Assembly: GCA_018712885.1 (NCBI GenBank)
Contig: DVGE01000318.1
Coordinates: 1-7,677 of the forward strand
DNA length: 7,677 nt
Direction of reading: 5' to 3'
Source of the DNA: Candidatus Pullichristensenella stercoripullorum
GTDB lineage: Bacteria; Bacillota; Clostridia; Christensenellales; Aristaeellaceae
Positions 1 to 5,948 of the stretch are shown piece by piece (position 1 is the first letter of the stretch; every line of letters starts with the position of its first letter). Position numbers and translations under genes: made by a program. Under the pieces are notes generated by a model. That model was not told the origin of the DNA and did not search any database. It saw nothing but the letters and a program-made list of their open reading frames with translations.

Positions 1-34
1 TGGAAAGGTTTCGCTCCCGGTGCTGCTCGAACAT
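1..34 (-). CDS. 5' end of a leftward gene, truncated by the window edge
   Basis: Only the first 11 codons are visible, reading MFEQHRERNLS on the minus strand, and the frame stays open to the window edge. The ATG at 34..32 is chosen because a GGGGGA Shine-Dalgarno-like stretch (46..41) lies 6 nt upstream. A second ATG at 41..39, in another frame (MRYVRAAPGAKPF), also stays open but has no ribosome binding site at a usable distance. A well-formed leftward promoter lies just upstream (66-94), giving a predicted leader of about 25 nt. The gene is divergent from the RNase gene at 168. Too little protein is visible to propose a function. The call rests on the promoter plus ribosome binding site plus open frame, not on homology. 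Confidence 0.45.
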   Translation of the reverse strand, partial: MFEQHRERNLS

Positions 35-65
35 AACGCATCCCCCGAAGTGTATCGTTTGTAAG

Positions 66-94
66 ATTATAGCACGTTCCGGGCGCGGTGAAAA
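66..94 (-). promoter_or_regulatory. Leftward sigma-A promoter
   Basis: On the minus strand a TTTTCA -35 element (94..89) and a perfect TATAAT -10 (71..66) are separated by exactly 17 nt. The -10 is preceded by TGC, making an extended -10. The predicted start of transcription is near 59, about 25 nt before the ATG of the leftward partial gene. The same TTTTCA-N17 arrangement recurs in front of dpaL. Confidence 0.65.
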
Positions 95-117
95 GGGCAA
101 AAAGATAAAATCCCGCC

Positions 118-146
118 TTGCCAGCGCCGCGAAACGCCGCTATAAT
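118..146 (+). promoter_or_regulatory. Rightward sigma-A promoter of the RNase gene
   Basis: TTGCCA (118-123) and TATAAT (141-146) are separated by 17 nt, close to the full consensus. The -10 ends only 4 nt before the AAAAGGAG ribosome binding site (151-158), so transcription would start at or inside that site and the leader would be about 15 nt. It is divergent from the leftward promoter at 66-94, with 23 nt between the two -35 elements. Confidence 0.8.
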
Positions 147-167
147 GAAGAAAAGGAGCGTGAACAC

Positions 168-1763
168 ATGCGCATGGAATTTCTCGGCGCCGCCCATGAA
201 GTCACCGGCAGCCAGACGCTTTTGACCGTCAACGACCGCCCCTTCCTCGTCGATTGCGGCATGGAACAGGGCGCGAACCGCTTTGAAAACAAGCCCCTTC
301 CCGTGCAGCCCGAGGCGCTGCTCTGCGTCCTCGTCACGCACGCCCACATCGACCATTCCGGCAACCTGCCGCTGCTCTACAAGCGCGGCTTCCGCGGCCC
401 CATCTATGCCACGGAGGAGACCTGTGACCTTCTGCAGATCATGCTGCGCGACAGCGCCCACATACAGGTCTCGGACGCAGAGTGGAAGACGCGCAAGGCC
501 CAGCGCGCCGGCGGCCCTCCCGTGGAGCCGGTCTACGACCTTGAGGACGCCGAGGGCGCGCTCTCTCTTCTGCGCCCCTGCCGCTATGGCGAGCGCCTGC
601 CCGTGCTGGAAGGCGTGGAGATACGCTTTACGGACGTCGGCCATCTGCTCGGCTCCGCGGCCATCGAACTGTGGCTGCGCGAGGGCGACACGGAGCGCAA
701 GGTGGTCTTCAGCGGCGACGTGGGCAACACGAACCAGCCCCTTCTGCGCGACCCGCAGCGCGTGGAAAGCGCCGATGTGCTTATCATCGAATCCACCTAC
801 GGCGACCGCCTCCACGAAAAGGTGCGCCTCGACTACCCCCGCGCCCTCGCCGACGTGCTGCAGCGCACGTTCGACCGCGGCGGCAACGTCGTCATCCCCT
901 CGTTCGCCGTCGGCCGCACGCAGGAGATGCTCTACTTTTTGCGCCAGATCAAGCTGGATGATCTCGTCCATGGCCACGGCGATTTCCCCGTCTATGTCGA
1001 CAGCCCCCTCGCCAACGAGGCCACGGCGGTGTTTTTGCAGGCCGACCCCGCCTCGCTCGACGACGAGGCCCGCGCCCTCATCCGCGCGGGCGTCAACCCA
1101 CTCTGGTTCGACGGCCTCAAGACCAGCGTCACCGCCGAGGAAAGCAAGGCCATCAACTTCGATAAGACGCCCAAGGTCATCCTCTCCGCCAGCGGCATGT
1201 GCGACGCCGGCCGCATCCGCCACCATTTGAAGCACAACCTCTGGCGCAAGGAGTCCACCATACTCTTCGTCGGCTATCAGGCCGAGGGCACGCTCGGCCG
1301 CCAGATCGTCGAGGGCGCGAAGAAGGTCAAGCTCTTTGGCGAGGACATCAGCGTCGCCGCCGAGGTGCGCACCCTTCCCGGCGTCAGCGGCCACGCCGAC
1401 CGCGACGGCCTGCTTGCCTGGCTGGAAGGCTTCGCGGAAAAGCCGGGCCGCGTGTTCGTCAACCACGGCGACGACGCTTCCTGCACCTCCTTTGTGGAAA
1501 CGCTCAAGCGCCTCGGCCACAACGCCTCCGCCCCCTTCAGCGGCGCGGCCTACGACATCGCCGCCGATGAAGTCCTCGACTGGCCCGAGGGCGTGCCGGC
1601 GCAAAAGGCCAAGGCCCGCGCCAAGAGCAACGTCTTTGCCCGCCTGCTCGCCGCCGTCGAACGCCTCATGCGCGTCGCCCGCGGCTGCGAGGGCATGGCC
1701 AACAAGGAGCTTGCCAAGTTCGCCAACCAGGTCGACCGCCTCGCCGACGAGTGGGAGCGGTAG
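168..1763 (+). CDS. Beta-CASP metallo-beta-lactamase-fold RNase (CPSF73-like, RMMBL C-terminal motif)
   Basis: This 531-residue cytoplasmic protein is a zinc-dependent RNase/RNA-processing hydrolase of the beta-CASP branch of the metallo-beta-lactamase fold. The N-terminal lactamase part has GAAHEVTGS (7-15), the HxHxDH zinc motif (H58, H60, D62, H63), a third-motif histidine in GHLLGS (H159) and SGDVG (D184). The inserted beta-CASP domain runs from about ESTYGDR (208-214) through PSFAVGRTQE (244-253), DSPLA (278-282) and SASGMCDAGRIRHHL (340-354). The lactamase fold then resumes with GYQAEGTLGRQ (369-379), SGHADR (H409) and VNHGD (H433), the RNA-specificity region. Every expected metal ligand is present, so the enzyme should be active. 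About 60 residues after the core (from roughly 470) form a basic then helical tail not needed for the fold. The ATG at 168 has AAAAGGAG 9 nt upstream; an ATG two codons later is spaced less well. It has its own promoter and terminator, so it looks monocistronic. The natural RNA substrate is unknown; it is not RNase J, which has a different C-terminal layout. Confidence 0.9.
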   Translation: MRMEFLGAAHEVTGSQTLLTVNDRPFLVDCGMEQGANRFENKPLPVQPEALLCVLVTHAHIDHSGNLPLLYKRGFRGPIYATEETCDLLQIMLRDSAHIQVSDAEWKTRKAQRAGGPPVEPVYDLEDAEGALSLLRPCRYGERLPVLEGVEIRFTDVGHLLGSAAIELWLREGDTERKVVFSGDVGNTNQPLLRDPQRVESADVLIIESTYGDRLHEKVRLDYPRALADVLQRTFDRGGNVVIPSFAVGRTQEMLYFLRQIKLDDLVHGHGDFPVYVDSPLANEATAVFLQADPASLDDEARALIRAGVNPLWFDGLKTSVTAEESKAINFDKTPKVILSASGMCDAGRIRHHLKHNLWRKESTILFVGYQAEGTLGRQIVEGAKKVKLFGEDISVAAEVRTLPGVSGHADRDGLLAWLEGFAEKPGRVFVNHGDDASCTSFVETLKRLGHNASAPFSGAAYDIAADEVLDWPEGVPAQKAKARAKSNVFARLLAAVERLMRVARGCEGMANKELAKFANQVDRLADEWER

Positions 1764-1770
1764 GGGAGAG

Positions 1771-1801
1771 AAAAAGCGCCTCCGCGCGGGGGCGCTTTTT
1801 T
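1771..1801 (+). terminator. Strong intrinsic terminator after the RNase gene
   Basis: AAAAAGCGCC (1771-1780) pairs perfectly with GGCGCTTTTT (1791-1800). The stem continues inward through a U-G and two C-G pairs to a GCGC loop, and six T residues follow (1796-1801). It begins 7 nt after the TAG stop. The A-run on the other side means it could also act on leftward transcripts. Confidence 0.9.
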
Positions 1802-1824
1802 GTGGTATTTTTTGGAAAATTATG

Positions 1825-1853
1825 TAGAAATATCAGCAAGGGAATGCTATAAT
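1825..1853 (+). promoter_or_regulatory. Promoter of the secreted-protein pair
   Basis: A perfect TATAAT (1848-1853) is preceded by TGC, forming an extended -10. At 17 nt spacing the -35 position holds TAGAAA (1825-1830), which matches TTGACA at four of six bases. Predicted transcription starts near 1860, leaving a leader of about 35 nt. GGAATG is repeated on both sides of the -10 (1841-1846 and 1855-1860), and a GGAA-TG-TTCC dyad (1855-1864) sits over the predicted start, a possible operator. Confidence 0.7.
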
Positions 1854-1895
1854 AGGAATGTTCCAGCGATAAAATGGTGATGAGGAGGCGCATTT

Positions 1896-3668
1896 ATGTC
1901 CCTGCGCAAAATGGTCGCTCTTGTCCTTGCCCTGCTCCTTCTGTTTTCGTTCGCGCCGACGGGGCTTTTCGCGGAAGAGACTCCCGCTGCCGAAGGCGAG
2001 CTGGACGAGACGCAGCGCAACTCCATCAACATGCTCAACTATCTGGTCGTCCTCACGCAGGAGATCAACGCCTCCCAAAACAGCCGCCTCTATCTGGAAG
2101 AGACCTATTCCGCTTTGCAAAACAACACCAACCCCAACGCGGTGGACAGCCGCACGCTGGTGGAGATCAACTACCTCTTCGACACGCTGGAAGAATACCG
2201 CATGATCGCCGTCAAGCGCGACCGGCTGCAATACATCTACGAGCAGAACCGCGCCCGGGCCATCCGTGACGCATTGCCCGGCCCGCTGGCCCTGCTGAAC
2301 GTCAATGAAGCGCCGGATAAGGCGCGCCTGATTTCTTCGGTGGTCTTTATGGTGCTTGACGCCGGGCTCAATTATGCCGACAGCGTTGAGGAAGTCGAAC
2401 TTCAATACCTTCAGGACGGCTGGGCGCTGGATGACGAACAGGCCGCAACCCTCCACGAGATCCGCAAGGGCACCTTCAATTATATGGTGGAGACCGTGCG
2501 CGATTACGACCTTCCCGGCGAGCTGGCGCTCACCGAACAGGCCGTCGCGGACTACGTGGAGTGGGAAAACAACAGCAACGATCTGCAGGTCATTCGCTTC
2601 TTTGAGGACAACGAGGCCACCTACCGCGCCTTTGGCCCCTACTGGCTGGCGCTGGCCCGCCGCTACTACAATGTCGGCGACTATGCCGCCTGCCTGCGCG
2701 CCTTCGACGCCTATGAGCAGCTCGATATGGACATCTTCCGCCGCGACTACGACCTTGCGCAGGCGCTGCCGCTGGCCATCGTCGCCGCCCGCAACGTGCA
2801 GGATGACGCGCAGTACGCCCAGACCGCCGCGCGCTATGTGCGATCCATCCTCGACAATATCGACCACGACGATTGGGCGCTGCGCTACTTCGCTGCCCAG
2901 ACCTGCGTGGAACTGTGCGCGCTCACCGGCGATGAAGCGTACCTCCAGCAGGCTTACGACATCGCCCTGAGCAATGTCAACGGCCTTGTCACCGAGCAGC
3001 GCGCCGCCAATGCCGCCTATCTTGCCGAGGTGAAAAAGGCCGAAGCCCCGCAGGGCGCCACCGAGGCGCAGAAAAAGGACGTGGAGGACTACAACAAGCT
3101 GCTCACCGAGGAGCGCAAGGCCGAGCTGCCCCCGACGGACGAAGCCCTGCTGCTCAACTGCGACCTGCTCTTCGCGCTGGCCGACGAGCTGGGCGTCAGC
3201 GACGCGCAGCGCCAGAGCATCGACGGCATCCTCCACGAAGATGGCGCGCCGCTGTTCCTCGTGCCGCCCCTGGACAGCCTCTACTGGATGACCGGGGAAG
3301 CGCAGGAAGCGCCCGCAGAGAGCATCGACATCGGCTATGGCCGCTCCACCGTCACCGTCCCGGCGCAGTACGTCACCGACGAGGCCGCCATCGCCGTCAC
3401 CGTGACCACGGAGGATGGCAGCGTCACCTTTGAGGACTGGACGCTGCAAAAGGTCGAGCGCAAGGACAAGGACGACCTCGCCTCCTTCATCGCCACCTAC
3501 AAAAGCTCCGCCGCCGGGGCGCACGGCTACGCCGTCGGCTCGCGCATCCACATCGAGATCACGCCGCGCGCCGGGAGCGAAACGCCCGCCTATACCGCCG
3601 AATACGAAGTCGTGCGTACAAAAAAGCTGCTCGTCTTCGATGACATCGGCTTTCGGAAGGTGTCCTGA
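1896..3668 (+). CDS. Secreted helical-repeat (TPR-like) protein with beta-rich C-terminus, family not recognised
   Basis: This 590-residue protein starts with a clear signal peptide: a basic start (R4, K5), a hydrophobic core from V7 to about L24, and a likely cut after A26 before an acidic, alanine-rich stretch. There is no lipobox cysteine and no second membrane segment, so it is probably released or held at the cell surface by a partner. Residues about 40-375 look almost wholly helical. The segment at 249-276 (YWLALARRYYNVGDY then ACLRAFDAYEQL) resembles a TPR unit, with less regular repeats after it. A charged linker (about 379-415) follows. Residues 477-590 look beta-rich and Ig-like, with alternating V/T strands and a final basic segment. 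The start has AGGAGG (1883-1888) 7 nt upstream. Its stop overlaps the next start in TGATG, so the two genes are almost certainly co-translated. No catalytic motif is visible; a scaffolding or binding role is inference. Confidence 0.8.
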   Translation: MSLRKMVALVLALLLLFSFAPTGLFAEETPAAEGELDETQRNSINMLNYLVVLTQEINASQNSRLYLEETYSALQNNTNPNAVDSRTLVEINYLFDTLEEYRMIAVKRDRLQYIYEQNRARAIRDALPGPLALLNVNEAPDKARLISSVVFMVLDAGLNYADSVEEVELQYLQDGWALDDEQAATLHEIRKGTFNYMVETVRDYDLPGELALTEQAVADYVEWENNSNDLQVIRFFEDNEATYRAFGPYWLALARRYYNVGDYAACLRAFDAYEQLDMDIFRRDYDLAQALPLAIVAARNVQDDAQYAQTAARYVRSILDNIDHDDWALRYFAAQTCVELCALTGDEAYLQQAYDIALSNVNGLVTEQRAANAAYLAEVKKAEAPQGATEAQKKDVEDYNKLLTEERKAELPPTDEALLLNCDLLFALADELGVSDAQRQSIDGILHEDGAPLFLVPPLDSLYWMTGEAQEAPAESIDIGYGRSTVTVPAQYVTDEAAIAVTVTTEDGSVTFEDWTLQKVERKDKDDLASFIATYKSSAAGAHGYAVGSRIHIEITPRAGSETPAYTAEYEVVRTKKLLVFDDIGFRKVS

Positions 3669-4558
3669 TGCGCCGTCTTACCGCCCTGCTGCTCTGCCTT
3701 GCGCTCTGCTTGCTGCCCGCACCGCAGGCAGGGGCACATAGTGGGGATAGGCATGGGGAAGATATTTATTATGTGCTTTTTGGGGAAGACTGGAAGTCAA
3801 TCAACCTTAATGAGGAACAGACGAATAAACGGTATGCCCTGCTTTGCGCTACACAGCTTTGCATTGACCAGTTTAATAACAACAGTGAGGAGTATTTGAA
3901 CTCACTAAGAGAGATGGGGTACAGCAGGCTGCCTGAAAGCGTTAAAGAGATCAATCTTTCCGCTACTCCACAAAACCATCGCTCATTTACACACAAGGGC
4001 TGGGATTACAACTATTTATCCGATCCGCCGAGCCTGAGCAATCCACACTGGGATACTCGCTGGCAACAGAGAAAAAAACTCCTGACCGATGTCGCCGAGC
4101 AGATATTCGATTTCGATGGTCGCTGGAAACTTCTCGACAAGATACTTCCCTATCCGTGTACCGCTGAATGTGAGGCGTTCTGCAAACTCCTGTATTACAT
4201 CCATCTCACGAGCGACCACACCGCTTTTGAAACAGGTTCCTACAATCGCGTTGTTTTGGGGCAACAAGGCAAAGACCAAGTTATGCCGCTGGCAGCGACG
4301 CGCGGGGATTCTGTCATCTCGGAGTTACAGGAAGTCGTCGTGGAGCTTTTCGGGCAAGAGGAAGCATCAGATATTGTTCGCGATTTGGACACCATCAACA
4401 GCGAAGTCGTCAAACTGCTCAATTACCCGGACGCGATGCGTACACAGGAAGGCATTGATCAGTATAAAGGCTATGCCAAAAAAGTCCTCAACACACTCTC
4501 CGACTATATCCCCAACCTCCTCAAGGAAACGGACTTCTTTTCCAAAGTATTCTGCTGA
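3668..4558 (+). CDS. Secreted His/Cys-rich protein of unrecognised family, possible metal-dependent hydrolase
   Basis: This 296-residue protein begins with a signal peptide ending in AGA (21-23), so the mature protein should start at H24. The ATG shares a base with the upstream stop (TGATG), and GGAAGG (3655-3660) lies 7 nt before it. I do not recognise the family. Visible features are HSGDRH (H24, H29) at the predicted mature N-terminus, D67, HRSFTHKGWDY (H104, H109, D113), a tryptophan/basic segment (HWDTRWQQRKK, 127-137) and HLTSDH (H179, D183, H184). Mature residues 1 and 6 being His, plus a His-x3-Asp pair, recall zinc sites of P1 nuclease/phospholipase C enzymes, but spacing elsewhere differs and the match is only suggestive. 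Six cysteines remain after cleavage, three as C164-x3-C168-x3-C172 and one as the last residue. GC drops from 48/69 in the signal-peptide segment to 105/240 at 3781-4020, unlike all neighbours, which suggests transfer or domain replacement behind a native signal sequence. Confidence 0.75.
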   Translation: MRRLTALLLCLALCLLPAPQAGAHSGDRHGEDIYYVLFGEDWKSINLNEEQTNKRYALLCATQLCIDQFNNNSEEYLNSLREMGYSRLPESVKEINLSATPQNHRSFTHKGWDYNYLSDPPSLSNPHWDTRWQQRKKLLTDVAEQIFDFDGRWKLLDKILPYPCTAECEAFCKLLYYIHLTSDHTAFETGSYNRVVLGQQGKDQVMPLAATRGDSVISELQEVVVELFGQEEASDIVRDLDTINSEVVKLLNYPDAMRTQEGIDQYKGYAKKVLNTLSDYIPNLLKETDFFSKVFC

Positions 4559-4599
4559 ACGCTTTGCCTCCTCTACCTACGCACCGCCTGACAAACCAC

Positions 4600-4622
4600 G
4601 GCGCGCCCGCTCCGGGTGCGCC
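4600..4622 (-). terminator. Hairpin between convergent genes, probable dpaL terminator
   Basis: The arms 4600-4609 and 4613-4622 can form a 10-bp stem with a 3-nt loop; one pair is G-U on plus-strand RNA and a C-A mismatch on minus-strand RNA. It lies 12 nt beyond the dpaL stop and 42 nt beyond the stop of the secreted protein, in a 75-base gap between convergent genes. On the minus strand it is followed by GTGGTTTGT, only partly T-rich, and on the plus strand by no T-run. It may stop transcripts from both sides, weakly. Confidence 0.5.
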
Positions 4623-4633
4623 GCGTCCATTCC

Positions 4634-5803
4634 TCACCCTTCCTCCATCACCCTCCGATAATTCACCGGGTCCGTGTCCCCCTCCGTGGAGATGAGCAGC
4701 ACCCGCGCCCTTTCATCCAGCCCCAGCGCCTCCCGCGCCTTTTCGTCCGCCGCCGCGTCCAGCAGCGCGCCCATGGTCGCCGCGCCGCTCTCGCCGGAAA
4801 CAATGGCCCTATCCCCCGCAAGCGGACGCGCCAGCGCGCGCATGCCCCGCGCCGCCGCCGCGTCCTCGCAGGAAAGGTACGCCGCCGTCAGCCCCTTGAG
4901 TATGTCCCAGGCGATGGGGCTCGGCTCGCCGCAGGCAAGGCCAGCCATCATCGTCGGCATATCGCCCTTCACGGCCGTGATCTCGCCCTTCGCGGCGCTG
5001 CGGAAAAAGCAGTCCGCCGCCGTAGGCTCCACGAGGATGATCTTCGGCGGGTCCTGCGGATGCGCCTGCTCAAAATACGCCGCCACCGCCGCCGCCATGG
5101 AGCCGACCCCCGCCTGCAAAAAGACGTGCGTGGGCGGCGCGTCCATCTGCTCGTCCGCCTCCAGCGCCATGGTCAGATACCCCTGCATGATGTGCAGCGG
5201 TATCTGCTCGTAGCCCGGCCAGGCCGTGTCCTGCACCAGCACGCCGCCCGGCGTCTGCGCCGCCTGTTGCGCGGCGAGGCGCACGCAGCCGTCGTAGTTG
5301 CGCTCTTCCACGGTCACCTCCGCCCCGAGCGCGCGGATGTTCTCCACGCGGCTTTTGACCGTGCCCTTGGGCATGCGCACCACCGCGCGGCAGCCCAGTT
5401 CCCGCGCCGTCCAGGCCACGCCGCGGCCGTGGTTGCCGTCCGTGGCGGTGAAAAACACGGCGTCTCCCAGCGCTTCGCGGGCGTCTGCCCCTGTGAGCGC
5501 CGCGTGCGTCATTTCCTCCGGCCTTGACCCCAGCCGCGCGGCGATGTGCCGGCCGATGGCATAGGAACCGCCCAGCACCTTGAAGGCGTTCAGGCCAAAG
5601 CGCGGCGATTCGTCCTTGATAAAGAGCCCGCCCAATCCCAGCCGCGCCCCGAGCGCCGGCAGCGCGACCAGCGGCGTGGGGGCGTATTGGGGAAAGCTGC
5701 GGTGAAAAGCGCGCGCCTGCTGCGCCTGCGCCGGCGTCAGCGCCGCGCAAAAGGGGCTGTTTTGCGCGCCCGTCGCGCGCGTCAATATCCGCGTGTGTCG
5801 CAT
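4634..5803 (-). CDS. dpaL: Diaminopropionate ammonia-lyase
   Basis: This 389-residue, PLP-dependent, fold-type II enzyme splits 2,3-diaminopropionate (both enantiomers in the E. coli YgeX/DpaL enzyme) into pyruvate and two ammonia by alpha,beta-elimination, in the cytoplasm. Visible signatures are APTPL (41-45), KDESPRFGLNAFKVLGGSYA (63-82) with the PLP-binding lysine K75, ATDGNHGRG (120-128) with D122, VQDTAWPGYEQIP (190-202) with D192, and the glycine-rich phosphate loop AGVGSMAAA. D122 and D192 correspond to the two catalytic-site aspartates known in the E. coli enzyme. The length is close to the family's roughly 400 residues. The frame stays open far upstream into pyk, but the ribosome binding site fixes the start: GGAG (5815..5812) is 8 nt before ATG 5803 and only 2 nt before ATG 5809. 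It is a lone gene, without the ygeWYZ-type neighbours of E. coli, so the route supplying its substrate is not shown here. Related threonine-dehydratase-like lyases are less likely given the RFGLNAFK and TDGNHGRG signatures. Confidence 0.92.
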   Translation of the reverse strand: MRHTRILTRATGAQNSPFCAALTPAQAQQARAFHRSFPQYAPTPLVALPALGARLGLGGLFIKDESPRFGLNAFKVLGGSYAIGRHIAARLGSRPEEMTHAALTGADAREALGDAVFFTATDGNHGRGVAWTARELGCRAVVRMPKGTVKSRVENIRALGAEVTVEERNYDGCVRLAAQQAAQTPGGVLVQDTAWPGYEQIPLHIMQGYLTMALEADEQMDAPPTHVFLQAGVGSMAAAVAAYFEQAHPQDPPKIILVEPTAADCFFRSAAKGEITAVKGDMPTMMAGLACGEPSPIAWDILKGLTAAYLSCEDAAAARGMRALARPLAGDRAIVSGESGAATMGALLDAAADEKAREALGLDERARVLLISTEGDTDPVNYRRVMEEG

Positions 5804-5811
5804 GTTCATCG

Positions 5812-5819
5812 CTCCTTTT
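5812..5819 (-). promoter_or_regulatory. Ribosome binding site that decides the dpaL start
   Basis: AAAAGGAG on the minus strand (5819..5812) is identical to the site in front of the RNase gene at 151-158, where the spacing to ATG is 9 nt. Here it is 8 nt from the ATG at 5803 and 2 nt from the ATG at 5809, so the downstream ATG is the better start. Confidence 0.75.
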
Positions 5820-5823
5820 CCCC

Positions 5824-5852
5824 AGTATAGCATACTTTTATCGTTTTGAAAA
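5824..5852 (-). promoter_or_regulatory. Promoter of dpaL with overlapping dyad
   Basis: On the minus strand TTTTCA (5852..5847) and TATACT (5829..5824) are 17 nt apart, and TGC precedes the -10. The -10 ends 4 nt from the ribosome binding site, giving a leader of about 14 nt. The -10 is embedded in a perfect dyad, AGTAT-AGC-ATACT (5824-5836), which could be an operator or a by-product of the promoter sequence. A further palindrome, ATGTACAT, lies at 5852-5859. Confidence 0.7.
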
Positions 5853-5909
5853 TGTACATAAATCGTAAAAACCGCCCCGTGGAACACAGGAATCTTAACG
5901 TCTGTTCTG

Positions 5910-5915
5910 TATAAT
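5910..5915 (+). promoter_or_regulatory. -10 element of the pyk promoter
   Basis: A perfect TATAAT lies 33 nt before the pyk start codon, giving a predicted leader of about 27 nt. No convincing -35 is seen at 16-18 nt spacing (CAGGAA at 17), so the promoter may need an activator or be weak. A TG directly abuts the -10 but is one base out of extended -10 register. Confidence 0.55.
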
Positions 5916-5948
5916 AAAGGCATCAGAAGCGTGCGAGGAGGACAAACT

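Noticed and set aside
38..62. Similarity between 38-62 and 7478-7497 (GCATCCC followed by ATCGTTTGT)
   Set aside because: The gap between the two blocks differs (9 against 4 nt), and the copies sit at different positions relative to their promoters (downstream of one, upstream of the other), so I treat it as chance.
283..1230. Long alternative plus-strand frame inside the RNase gene
   Set aside because: It is an Ala/Ser/Arg-rich shadow frame overlapping a gene with all catalytic motifs intact.
1833..3551. A 572-codon open frame antisense to the first secreted-protein gene
   Set aside because: It is a composition shadow in GC-rich coding DNA: low-complexity Val/Gly/Asp-rich protein with no recognisable domain. 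The plus-strand frame has a promoter, AGGAGG and a signal peptide.
5931..5948. GTG start for pyk at 5931
   Set aside because: It would put the AGGAGG (5936-5941) inside the coding region and add residues not seen in the family; ATG 5949 gives the conserved N-terminus.
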